Positions 48,519-56,789 of a DNA stretch of 64,000 nucleotides are shown piece after piece (position 1 is the stretch's first letter; the number at the start of each line of letters is the position of its first letter). Where the stretch lies: contig CAVTXH010000017.1 of assembly GCA_963738625.1 (NCBI GenBank), positions 1-64,000 of the forward strand, written 5' to 3'. Source of the DNA: UBA7672 sp963738625. Lineage in GTDB: Bacteria; Pseudomonadota; Alphaproteobacteria; Caulobacterales; Hyphomonadaceae. The notes beneath the pieces are model-generated. The model worked only from the letters and a program-made list of their open reading frames with translations. It was not told where the DNA came from and searched no databases. The position numbers and the translations under genes are program-made.

Positions 48519-49809
48519 TCAGGGGCGGATCTGGCCTGTGCCGCGCACGACATATTTGAAGATGGTGAGCTGCTCCGCGCCGACAGGGCCGCGCGCGTGC
48601 AGGCGGCCGGTGGCGATGCCGATCTCCGCGCCCATGCCGAACTCCGCGCCGTCGGCAAACTGCGTGGAGGCGTTGTGCATGACGATGGCCGAGTCGACCT
48701 CGGCGAGGAAACGCTCGGCGGCGGCGGCGTCTTCGGTGACGATGCTCTCGGTGTGCTGCGAGCCGTAGCGCGCGATGTGCGCCATGGCGCCGTCGATGTT
48801 GTCGACCACCGCGACAGAGAGGATCGGGGCGAGGTATTCCGTGGTCCAGTCGCTTTCGCTGGCGACGCCCATCGGCGCGATGGCGCGCGCACGCTCGTCG
48901 CCGCGCAGCTCGCAGCCCGCTGCGACGAGCGCCGCGGCGAGGCGCGGCAGCAGGGAAGGCGCGATCGCGGCGTCGATCAGCATGGTCTCGGTCGAGCCGC
49001 ACACGCCGACGCGGCGCAGCTTGGCGTTGACGATGATGGCCTCAGCCTTGGCGGGGTCCGCGCCGCTGTGGATGTAGGTGTGGCAAAGGCCTTCGAGGTG
49101 GCCGATGACGGGGACGCGCGCCTCGTCCTGCACGCGCGCGACCAGGCTCTTGCCGCCGCGCGGGACGACGACGTCGAGCCTGCCTTCGAGGCCGGACAGC
49201 ATCATGGCCGACAGCAGCGCGGTCGCTTGTCTGCACGAGCTGGATGGCGTCGGCGGGCAGGCCGGCGTCGGCAAGTCCGGCGCGCAGCGCATCGGCGATG
49301 GCGCGGCTGGAGTGAAGACTTTCCGAGCCGCCGCGCAAAATGGCGGCGTTGGCCGCGCGCAGGCAAAGCGCGCCTGCATCCGCGGTGACGTTCGGGCGGC
49401 TCTCATAGATGATGCCGATGACGCCGATGGGTCCGCGCACGCGGCTGATCGCGAGGCCGTTGGGGCGCGTCCATGTCGCGAGCACGGCGCCGACGGGATC
49501 GGGAAGGGCGGCGACGTCGTCGATGCCTCTTGCCATGTCCTCGATGCGCGCAGGGGTGAGTTCGAGGCGGTCGAGCATTGCGCCGGACAGGCCCTTGGCG
49601 CGCGCGGCGGTCATGTCCTTGTCGTTGGCGGCGAGGATGGCGGCGGCGGACGAGCGGATGCGCGCGGCCATCGCCTTGAGCGCGGCGGTGCGTTTCTCCG
49701 GGCCTGCCTTGGCGATGGCGGCGGAGGCGCTGCGCGCACTCTCGCCCATGGCCAGCATGGTTCCGGCGAGGGCCGCCGTGGACGTGGAAAGGGGCGTCGC
49801 GATCGTCAT
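48519..49809 (-). pseudogene. proA: gamma-glutamyl phosphate reductase, frameshifted
   Basis: Two overlapping frames together make a full-length ProA. The N-terminal part starts at the ATG at 49809 and runs to VQTSDRAAVG; the C-terminal part resumes with AMMLSGLEGRLDVVVPRGG and continues through the catalytic cysteine (GVCGSTETML) to the normal end at 48519. The frames meet at 49206-49207, at GTCGGCCATG, where the family expects GTCGGCGCCATG: two bases (GC) appear missing. It would reduce glutamyl phosphate in proline synthesis. A real mutation or an assembly error are both possible. Confidence 0.85.
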
Positions 49810-49947
49810 GCCCGGGCTCATATCAGTCGGCGCGCGCTGGGGAAAGCGTCAGGCGCTCATGCGTGCGCGTGTGTGGCGCGGGACCAGGTCGACGCGCGCG
49901 CCGTTGGCGCTAGTATCCATCGCGCAGCCGCCGGCCGGGAGACGCCC

Positions 49948-50220
49948 ATGAACGATCTTCGCGACAATGCCGCCGCTGGCCGGTACGAGCTGGATGTCGA
50001 AGGCCAGACGGTGTTCGCCAACTATCGCCGCGCCGACGGCGTACTCACCATCCTGTGGGTCGAAGCGCCGCCCGCGCTTCGCGGCGCCGGGGCGGCTGGC
50101 AAGCTGATGAACCTTCTCGCCGAACAAGCCCGCGCCCAAGGCTGGCGGGTTGTTCCCGTATGCGGCTACGCGGCGGCCTGGCTGCGCGGCAGCAAGACCT
50201 ATCGCGACCTGGTCGCCTGA
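49948..50220 (+). CDS. GNAT-like N-acetyltransferase (YjdJ type)
   Basis: 90 aa from the ATG at 49948 (CGGGAGACGCCC upstream). The short GNAT domain of the YjdJ/GNAT_like group: RYELDVEGQTVFANYRR, LWVEAPPALRGAGAAGKLM with the acetyl-CoA loop, and VPVCGYAAAWL. These act on small molecules or proteins; no target is known. Confidence 0.85.
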   Translation: MNDLRDNAAAGRYELDVEGQTVFANYRRADGVLTILWVEAPPALRGAGAAGKLMNLLAEQARAQGWRVVPVCGYAAAWLRGSKTYRDLVA

Positions 50221-50318
50221 TTTTCCGGAGTTTTTTGCAGCTCGTCCTCCGGATGCGGTTGCGCGTCGCCCCGACTCTGTGGCCGGATCGGCGACAAAGG
50301 CGTGCAGGGGGATATTGC

Positions 50319-50996
50319 GTGCGGGCATTGATCGCATTCGGTGTGATGGCGTGCGGCGCAGGCTCGGCCGATGCGCAGGGCCTTCTCGACTCAATGTTGA
50401 AATGCGCCGACCGGCGGCAGCCGGCGGCCGAGCGCGTGGTTTCGTGCACGAACAGCATGCGGCTGGCGAAAGACAAATCCGAACAGGCGGCGCTGCTGTC
50501 GATGCGGTCCGAAGCGCGTTTGAGCGCGGGCGATTTTGACGCAGCGATCGCGGATGCCGATGCCGCTGAAAAACTGCTGCCCGCAAACACCGAGCTGCTC
50601 AATGCGAAGTGCTGGTCGCGCGCCGTCGCGAACCGCGACCTCGATGTAGCGCGGGCGGCGTGCGATGCAGCGCTGGCGAAGGAGAACTGGTCGGCCGCGC
50701 ATGACAGCCGCGGGCTCGTGGGGCTGCGCCAGGGCAGGTGGAGTGAAGCGTGGGAAGATTATGACAGTGCGGTCTCGTCGGATCCCTCGCTGACGCTGTC
50801 GCTCTACGGGCGTGGGCTGGCGGCGCTGGCCCTCGGACGGACGCCTGAAGGCGAGGACGACATCGCCAAGGCCTCGGCGGCGGCTGCGGAATTCCTGCGC
50901 CTGGGCCTAACGCCGGACAGCATGCGGGCGGAAGCCCCGCCGCTGCCGGATGCTTCCCTGACGCCGCCAACACCGCTGGCGACGGCAAAGAACTAG
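50319..50996 (+). CDS. secreted TPR-like repeat protein
   Basis: 225 aa from the GTG at 50319, which has AGGGGG seven bases upstream and gives a clean signal peptide (ALIAFGVMACGAGSADA). The mature part has tetratricopeptide-like helical pairs, for example ALLSMRSEARLSAGDFDAAIADADAAEKLLP and WSAAHDSRGLVGLRQGRWSEAWEDYDSAV. Probable periplasmic scaffold; partner unknown. Its TAG overlaps the stop of the convergent obgE-proB gene (CTAG). Confidence 0.75.
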   Translation: MRALIAFGVMACGAGSADAQGLLDSMLKCADRRQPAAERVVSCTNSMRLAKDKSEQAALLSMRSEARLSAGDFDAAIADADAAEKLLPANTELLNAKCWSRAVANRDLDVARAACDAALAKENWSAAHDSRGLVGLRQGRWSEAWEDYDSAVSSDPSLTLSLYGRGLAALALGRTPEGEDDIAKASAAAAEFLRLGLTPDSMRAEAPPLPDASLTPPTPLATAKN

Positions 50997-53185
50997 ACCA
51001 GCACCATGTCGTCGACATGGATCAGCGACGGCCGGCCGCGATAGCCGAGGATCGCTTCGAAATCATCCGACTTGCGACCGACGAGCTTGGCTGCGTCTTC
51101 CGCCGAATAGGCCGAAACGCCGCGCGCGATGGTGCGGCCGTCCGGATCGACGACATCGACGGCGTCGCCGCGCTCGAAGCGGCCGGAGACTGCAGTGACG
51201 CCCGCAGCAAGAAGCGACTTGCCCGACCTGAGCGCGTTTGCGGCGCCGGCGTCGACGCGGACGATGCCTGCGGGCTTGAGTGCGCCGGCGAGCCATTGGC
51301 GTCGCGCGGTTTCGGGCGACACATCGGGGATAAACCAGGTGGCGCGCGCGCCTGAGGCGACGGCGGCAAGCGGGCCGCCCGGCTGGTCGCCCAGCGTGAT
51401 GACGGTGGCGCAGCCCGCCGTCATGGCGATGCGGGCCGCGTCGAGCTTGGTGGCCATGCCGCCCGAGCCGACGGCGTCGCGCATGTTGGCGCCGCCGGCC
51501 ATAGCGATGATGGCAGGCGTGATCTCGCCACGCACTTCGGGAACGTGCTGGGCGCGCGGATTGCTGCGCGGATCCGCGTCATAGAGGCCGTCTATGTCGG
51601 AGAGAAGCGCGAGCACGTCGGCGCCGAGCATCTGGGCGACGCGGGCGGCGAGCCGGTCATTGTCGCCATAGCGGATCTCTTCGGTCGCAACCGTATCGTT
51701 CTCGTTGACCACGGGAACCGCGCCGCGTTCGAGCAGCGTTTCCAGCGTGGAGCGCGCATTGAGCCAGCGGCGGCGCTGTTCGGTGTCGTCGAGCGTCAGC
51801 AGGGCCTGGGCTACGGGCGCGCCATGCCTGGCCAGCGCATCTTCCCACGCGCGCATCAGCCGGGGCTGACCCGCGGCGGCGGCGGCCTGCTTTTCCTCCA
51901 ACCGCAGCTTGCCCGTCTTGAGGCCCAGCGCGCGGCGGCCGAGCGCCACGGCGCCGGATGAGACGATGACAATTGCCTTGCCTTCGGCGCGCAGCTTGGC
52001 TGCGTCAGCGGCGATGGCGGCGAAACGCGCCGCATGCGGCTGGCCCGTTTCCTGATCGATCAGCAGCGACGAGCCGACCTTGATGACGACGCGTCTGGCC
52101 TTTGAGAGAGGCGCAGACGTCACGGCGTCCACCCTTCTTGCTTCTGCTCGGGCGTCATCTGCTGCTTCGATCTCCGCCTCGCGGCGGACCCGGCGATCTT
52201 CGGAGATGATCTCGTACAGCTTCTTGACCGCCTCAGGCACGCCTTTCTGCGAGGCGCCGGAGATGCGCAGCGGCGTCTGACCACAGGCCTTCTTGAGCTG
52301 CTTCGCCTTCTCGCTGATCTCGTCCGGCGTCATGGCGTCTATCTTGTTGAGCGCCACGATCTCGGGCTTCTCGCTGAGGCCGCCGCCATAGGCTTTCAGC
52401 TCGGCGCGGATGACGCGATAGGCTTCGGCGACATCGTCCTGCGTGCCGTCGACTAGGTGCAGCAGCACGGCGCAGCGCTCGACATGGCCGAGAAAGCGCG
52501 TGCCGACGCCGGCGCCTTCAGCGGCCCCTTCGATGAGGCCCGGGATGTCGGCGAGCACGAAGCTCGCGCCGATGCCGAGAGAGACGACGCCGAGATTGGG
52601 GACGAGGGTGGTGAAGGGATAGTCGGCGATCTTCGGCTTGGCCGCGCTGACGGCGGCTAGGAAGGTGGACTTGCCGGCGTTCGGCATGCCCAGCAGGCCG
52701 GCGTCCGCGATCAGCTTCAGGCGCAGCCAGATCCAGCGTTCTTCGCCCTCGTGGCCGGGATTGAATCGGCGCGGCGCCTGGTTGGTGGAAGACTTGAACT
52801 TGGTGTTGCCCCAGCCGCCTGAACCGCCCTTGGCCAGCAGCACCTTGTCGCCGAGCTTGCTGAGGTCTGCGATCAGCGTTTCCTGGTCTTCCTCGAACAC
52901 TTGCGTGCCCACCGGGACCTTCAACACCAGCGTCGGCGCGTCCGAGCCCGTGCGGTTCGCGCCCATGCCATGGACGCCGCGCTGGGCTTTGTAGTGCTGC
53001 AGGTAGCGGTAATCGATCAGCGTGTTGAGGCCTTCGACCGCCTCAATGATGACGTCGCCGCCCCGGCCGCCATCGCCGCCGTCAGGTCCGCCGAACGGAA
53101 TGAACTTCTCGCGCCGGAAAGAGACACAGCCGTCCCCGCCGCCGCCGGACTTCACATAGACCTTGCACTGGTCGAGGAACTTCAT
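50993..53185 (-). CDS. obgE-proB: GTPase Obg fused in frame to glutamate 5-kinase
   Basis: 730 aa in one frame. Residues 1-~350 are a complete Obg GTPase: Gly-rich N-terminal domain, G1 GMPNAGKST (167-175), DIPG (213-216), NKID (280-283). Residues ~360-730 are a complete ProB: VVIKVGSSLLID, the kinase core NENDTVATEEIRYGDNDRL, and a C-terminal PUA domain. No stop separates them. A GTG at codon 355 (52121-52123) with AGAAGG nine bases upstream could start ProB alone. Obg acts in ribosome assembly, ProB in proline synthesis. The start overlaps the upstream acetyltransferase stop (ATGA). Confidence 0.9.
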   Translation of the reverse strand: MKFLDQCKVYVKSGGGGDGCVSFRREKFIPFGGPDGGDGGRGGDVIIEAVEGLNTLIDYRYLQHYKAQRGVHGMGANRTGSDAPTLVLKVPVGTQVFEEDQETLIADLSKLGDKVLLAKGGSGGWGNTKFKSSTNQAPRRFNPGHEGEERWIWLRLKLIADAGLLGMPNAGKSTFLAAVSAAKPKIADYPFTTLVPNLGVVSLGIGASFVLADIPGLIEGAAEGAGVGTRFLGHVERCAVLLHLVDGTQDDVAEAYRVIRAELKAYGGGLSEKPEIVALNKIDAMTPDEISEKAKQLKKACGQTPLRISGASQKGVPEAVKKLYEIISEDRRVRREAEIEAADDARAEARRVDAVTSAPLSKARRVVIKVGSSLLIDQETGQPHAARFAAIAADAAKLRAEGKAIVIVSSGAVALGRRALGLKTGKLRLEEKQAAAAAGQPRLMRAWEDALARHGAPVAQALLTLDDTEQRRRWLNARSTLETLLERGAVPVVNENDTVATEEIRYGDNDRLAARVAQMLGADVLALLSDIDGLYDADPRSNPRAQHVPEVRGEITPAIIAMAGGANMRDAVGSGGMATKLDAARIAMTAGCATVITLGDQPGGPLAAVASGARATWFIPDVSPETARRQWLAGALKPAGIVRVDAGAANALRSGKSLLAAGVTAVSGRFERGDAVDVVDPDGRTIARGVSAYSAEDAAKLVGRKSDDFEAILGYRGRPSLIHVDDMVLV
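52121..52138 (-). promoter_or_regulatory. possible internal ribosome site and GTG start for ProB
   Basis: On the minus strand AGAAGG (52138-52133), nine bases, then GTG (52123-52121), in frame with ProB and 11 codons before VVIKVGSS. It matches where a free-standing ProB would begin. Confidence 0.45.
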
Positions 53186-53871
53186 GTCTGCGAACCTTTG
53201 GGCGCGCGCGCCTTCGTTCTGGCGGCCTTTGTCGCGGACGCGGGTTTCTTTTTGGCGGCCGGCTTCTTGGCGGCCGATTTCTTGAGGTCGAGCCGCATCA
53301 GCGGGCGGCCAGGTTTGCGCTCCAGCACCTTCTCGAAGCCTGCGCGTTCGAACGCGCGCAGCGGGCCGACGAACATGCCCATGGCGGATCTCTTGTCGTC
53401 ATGACTGATCGGGCAGGCTTCGAGACGCTTCGCGCCGCCCTTCTTCGCATGGGCTATGCCGGCGTCGAGCAGCTCGGTCGTCATGCCCTGCTTGCGATGG
53501 CCAGAGCGGACGAAGAAGCAGGAGGCGCCCCAGCAGCCGGCATCGGCCGCATCGGCGTCATTTTCGACAGCGGAAGACTTGCGGCCGCGGTTCCAGTCCG
53601 GCGTCATCGCGCGGGGCGCGACAGCGACCCAGCCGACGGCCTCCTTGCCCTTGTAGGCAAGAAGGCCCGGCGGCGTTCCGTTCTTCTGGCCCTGCTTCAC
53701 CAGCGACTGGAACATCTTCTTCCGGTCGGCCGGCTTGAACTCGCGCCGCTCCGCGCCGGTGAGGCGCGGGGCCATGCACCAGCACATGCGGGTGATCGAA
53801 TCCGTCTCGAACAGATCGACAAGGTCGTCCCAGCGGTCAGGCGTCAGCGGGTGGAAGGTGAGTTCGGTCAT
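53182..53871 (-). CDS. GNAT-family acetyltransferase with Lys/Ala-rich tail
   Basis: 229 aa. The acetyltransferase core spans residues ~5-185: LAYKGKEAVGWVAVAPR, then CFFVRSGHRKQGMTTELLDAGIAHAKKGG for acetyl-CoA binding, and RAFERAGFEKV. The last ~35 residues are Lys/Ala-rich (KKSAAKKPAAKKKPASATKA), which may bind nucleic acid. It resembles GNAT proteins with CWCM (CWCMAPRLTG) near the N-terminus. Its stop overlaps the obgE start (ATGA), so the two are coupled. Confidence 0.85.
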   Translation of the reverse strand: MTELTFHPLTPDRWDDLVDLFETDSITRMCWCMAPRLTGAERREFKPADRKKMFQSLVKQGQKNGTPPGLLAYKGKEAVGWVAVAPRAMTPDWNRGRKSSAVENDADAADAGCWGASCFFVRSGHRKQGMTTELLDAGIAHAKKGGAKRLEACPISHDDKRSAMGMFVGPLRAFERAGFEKVLERKPGRPLMRLDLKKSAAKKPAAKKKPASATKAARTKARAPKGSQT

Positions 53872-53879
53872 GGCCAGTA

Positions 53880-54458
53880 TCAGTGGGGGCGATGCGCCCC
53901 CTGATGCTCGGCCAACTTAGCCGCGACCGCGCCTTCCGGCCACACATAACGCTCGACCGGGGAGGTGCGTTGGCGCGCCAGACCGAACAGCTCCGCCGAG
54001 CCGGCATGTGAGAAGCCCAGCTTGCGCAGGATCTTTCCCGATGCCGGGTTGTCAGCGAAGTGGCCGGCGACGAACATCTCGGCGCCGATGGTGTCCCGCG
54101 CCCAACCCATCACGGCCCGTGCGGCTTCATAGGCATAGCCGAAGCCCCAGTAAGGCATGCCGAGCCAGTAGCCGATTTCCCACGTCGCTTCCGAAGCGTC
54201 GCCGACGCGCGTGACGCCGCACGCGCCGATCAATCCGTCGATCCGCGCCTCGACGGCGAACGGGAATTCGGCGCCCGTGTCGCGTGCGCGGTCCATGCCT
54301 TCGATCCAGCTATGAGCCGCGGCGAGCGGGTAGGGATGAGGCACGCGTCCGCACATCTTGGCCACGTCATAGTCGCCCGCGAGATAGGTGATGCGGCGGG
54401 CATCGTCCTCGCGAAACGGCCGCAACGTCAGTCTTGTTGTCTCTATGGTCCGCAACAT
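53880..54458 (-). CDS. GNAT-family acetyltransferase, RimJ/RimL type
   Basis: 192 aa from the ATG at 54458 (GGGGAAG upstream); the longer frame to 54554 crosses the rpmA terminator. TIETTRLTLRPFREDDA is the typical N-terminus; WEIGYWLGMPYWGFGYAYEAARAVMGWA and NPASGKILRKLGFSHAG follow. This type acetylates protein N-termini or small amines. It lies eight bases before the next GNAT gene on the same strand. Confidence 0.88.
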   Translation of the reverse strand: MLRTIETTRLTLRPFREDDARRITYLAGDYDVAKMCGRVPHPYPLAAAHSWIEGMDRARDTGAEFPFAVEARIDGLIGACGVTRVGDASEATWEIGYWLGMPYWGFGYAYEAARAVMGWARDTIGAEMFVAGHFADNPASGKILRKLGFSHAGSAELFGLARQRTSPVERYVWPEGAVAAKLAEHQGAHRPH

Positions 54459-54512
54459 TCGACTTCCCCTTTGTTGGGCGGCGCCCGTCCTTTGCGGACG
54501 CCGGTCAGGGGA

Positions 54513-54547
54513 GGTGAAAATAAGAAGGGGAGGCGATCCGCCTCCCC
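54513..54547 (-). terminator. intrinsic terminator of the rplU-rpmA operon
   Basis: On the minus strand a nine-base perfect stem GGGGAGGCG/CGCCTCCCC with a three-base loop (54547-54527), followed by TTCTTATTTTC. A further stem-loop, CGGACCGC with GCGGTCCG at 54564-54593, lies between it and the rpmA stop. Confidence 0.85.
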
Positions 54548-54611
54548 TGAACATTTTCAGGTTCGGACCGCTGCCCTGGTGGGAGGCGGTCCGGATTCGA
54601 TCCAGTCCGCC

Positions 54612-54881
54612 TTATTCGGTCGGCTTGTCGTTCGGGGTTACCGAGACAAACATCCGGCCCTTGGCGCCTTCACGGAACGAGACCTTGCCCGTTTCGGTGG
54701 CGAAGAGCGTGTGATCGCGGCCGAGGCCGACATTCACGCCCGGGTGGAACTGCGTGCCACGCTGGCGCACGAGAATGTTGCCAGCAAGAACGTCCTCGCC
54801 GCCGAAGCGTTTCACGCCGAGGCGCTTGGAGTTCGAGTCGCGACCGTTCCGCGTAGACCCGCCGGCTTTCTTGTGGGCCAT
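54612..54881 (-). CDS. rpmA: 50S ribosomal protein L27
   Basis: 89 aa. MAHKKAGGSTRNGRDSNSK with the conserved N-terminal tail that reaches the peptidyl transferase centre, then KRFGGEDVLAGNILVRQRGT. No propeptide. It follows rplU on the same strand after 84 bases. Confidence 0.98.
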   Translation of the reverse strand: MAHKKAGGSTRNGRDSNSKRLGVKRFGGEDVLAGNILVRQRGTQFHPGVNVGLGRDHTLFATETGKVSFREGAKGRMFVSVTPNDKPTE

Positions 54882-54965
54882 GAAGCCCTCCTTCGTTCAG
54901 GTCCCGTCAGCCGAAGCTTCAGGGCGTCGTAAGCATCACCGGCCTTGCGGCCGGAACTTGTTCTC

Positions 54966-55571
54966 TCAGGCCTTCGCGAGCTCTTTGGCCTCGGCGACGA
55001 TCTGGTCCTTGGGCACGCGGCCCTTGAAGACGGCTTCGTCCAGTTCCGAGAACTGCGCATTGGTCAGCGCAGCGATCTGGGCGAACGTCGTGAAGCCCGC
55101 CTCGTTCAGCTTGCCGGCCGCAACCTTGCCCACGCCCGTGAGCTTGGTGAGGTCGTCGGCCTTGCCGCCGGCTGCCGGCTTTGCGGCGGCCTTCGGCGCA
55201 GCTTTCGCCTCAGCCTTCGGCGCCGGCTTCTTGTCCGACTTCTTGGCCGTGGCGCCGCCCTTGGCGAGGATCTCGGTGATCTTGATCACCGTCTGGTGCT
55301 GACGGTGGCCGAGCTTGCGGCGGTAGGTGTTGCGTGGCTTCTTCTTGAAGGTGATGATCTTGGCGCCGCGGCGCTGTTCGACGACTTCGCCGACAACCTG
55401 CGCGCCCGAAATCAGGGGGGCGCCCATGTCGACCTTGTCGCCATCGCCGATCATCAGCACTTCGCCGAAGACCAGCGTGTCGCCGGCTTCGCCCTCGAGC
55501 TTCTCGATGACGATCTCCTGGCCTCCCGCGACCCGGTACTGTTTTCCGCCCGTCTTGATGACCGCGAACAT
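54966..55571 (-). CDS. rplU: 50S ribosomal protein L21 with C-terminal extension
   Basis: 201 aa, about twice the usual size. Residues 1-~102 are L21 (FAVIKTGGKQYRV, RRKLGHRQHQTVIKITEI). From ~103 a Lys/Ala/Pro-rich linker leads to a helix-hairpin-helix-type domain (DLTKLTGVGKVAAGKLNEAGF) related to those in RNA polymerase alpha or DNA-binding proteins. Extensions of this kind are known in some alphaproteobacteria; their role is unknown. First gene of the rplU-rpmA operon. Confidence 0.95.
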   Translation of the reverse strand: MFAVIKTGGKQYRVAGGQEIVIEKLEGEAGDTLVFGEVLMIGDGDKVDMGAPLISGAQVVGEVVEQRRGAKIITFKKKPRNTYRRKLGHRQHQTVIKITEILAKGGATAKKSDKKPAPKAEAKAAPKAAAKPAAGGKADDLTKLTGVGKVAAGKLNEAGFTTFAQIAALTNAQFSELDEAVFKGRVPKDQIVAEAKELAKA

Positions 55572-55793
55572 CGCAAATTCTCTTGTTTTTCAGGGGGCTA
55601 CCAGCAGGCTGACAGCCAAAATATCGTGCCGCCCGCAGGGGGCTGCGAGCGGGGAGCGCGCATATAGACGCTATGGGCGTTGCCTGTCAAACGCCGGCGC
55701 GCCGATTTCGGGCTGGAATCGGGGCTGGAATCTGAAGATTCCGGCCGCCAGCGTGAGCAGGCCAACGCCGGCAGAGGCGTAAGCGCCAGCGGT

Positions 55794-56693
55794 CTATTTC
55801 CGCTTCAGCACGCCTTCGAGAACGTCGCGCGCCTTGCCGCCGAGTTCGGGGTGGTTGAGAGCCATGGCGGCGAAGGCTTCGAGGTACAAGAGCTTGTCGC
55901 CGCAGTCATAATCCTTGCCGTCGTATTTGAAGGCATGGAAGTCTTGGCTGCCCATCAGGCGCTGCATCGCGTCGGTGAGCTGGATCTCGCCGCCGGCCCC
56001 GGGCGTCTGCGTGGCGAGAAGATCGAAAACTTCCGGCTGCAAGATGTAGCGGCCGGTGATCTTGAGGCGGGAGGGGGCTTTGTCGATGGCGGGCTTTTCG
56101 ACCATGCCCTTCATCTTCACCAGCCGTCCCCCCTTGGAACCAGCAGGGTCGCCGGCGGTCACGGGATCGATGACGCCATACTGGTTGACGCGGTCCTGCG
56201 GCACTTCATCGACGGCGATGATGTTGCCGCCGACTTCGTTGTAGGCGTCGACCATCTGCTTCAGGCACGAGCCGCCATTGCCCTTCACGATCACATCGGG
56301 AAGCAGAACGGCGAAGGGTTCATCGCCAATGATGTCGCGGGCGCAGAGCACGGCGTGGCCTAGGCCGAGCGCGGCCTGCTGGCGCGTGAAGCTCGATGCG
56401 CCGGGCGGCAGGGCGGCGGCGCGTACTTCGGCGAGGATGGCGTCCTTTTTCTTCGCTTCGAGTGTCGCTTCGAGTTCATAGGCCTTGTCGAAATAGTCCT
56501 CGATCGCCTGCTTGCCGCGGCCGGTGACGAACACGAAATGCTCGATGCCTGCCTCGCGCGCCTCGTCGACCACGTATTGCAGGGCCGGACGGTCGAACAC
56601 CGTCAGCATCTCCTTCGGCACCGCCTTGGTGGCCGGCAGGACGCGCGTGCCGAAACCGGCGACGGGGAGGACGGCCTTGCGTACAGGCTTCAT
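55794..56693 (-). CDS. galU: UTP-glucose-1-phosphate uridylyltransferase
   Basis: 299 aa. Nucleotide-binding motif PVAGFGTRVLPATKAVPKEM near residue 10, then YVVDEAREAGIEHFVFVTGRGK, and EKP in the substrate loop. Makes UDP-glucose for envelope polysaccharides. Single gene between rplU and glmS on the same strand. Confidence 0.97.
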   Translation of the reverse strand: MKPVRKAVLPVAGFGTRVLPATKAVPKEMLTVFDRPALQYVVDEAREAGIEHFVFVTGRGKQAIEDYFDKAYELEATLEAKKKDAILAEVRAAALPPGASSFTRQQAALGLGHAVLCARDIIGDEPFAVLLPDVIVKGNGGSCLKQMVDAYNEVGGNIIAVDEVPQDRVNQYGVIDPVTAGDPAGSKGGRLVKMKGMVEKPAIDKAPSRLKITGRYILQPEVFDLLATQTPGAGGEIQLTDAMQRLMGSQDFHAFKYDGKDYDCGDKLLYLEAFAAMALNHPELGGKARDVLEGVLKRK

Positions 56694-56789
56694 GGTAAAT
56701 TCCTAAGATGCTCCAGGACGCGACAACGAGACTGGCGCGCAATCCCTATGCGCGTGAGGCTGCAACCCGCCTGCCATAGCGGAAGGCTA

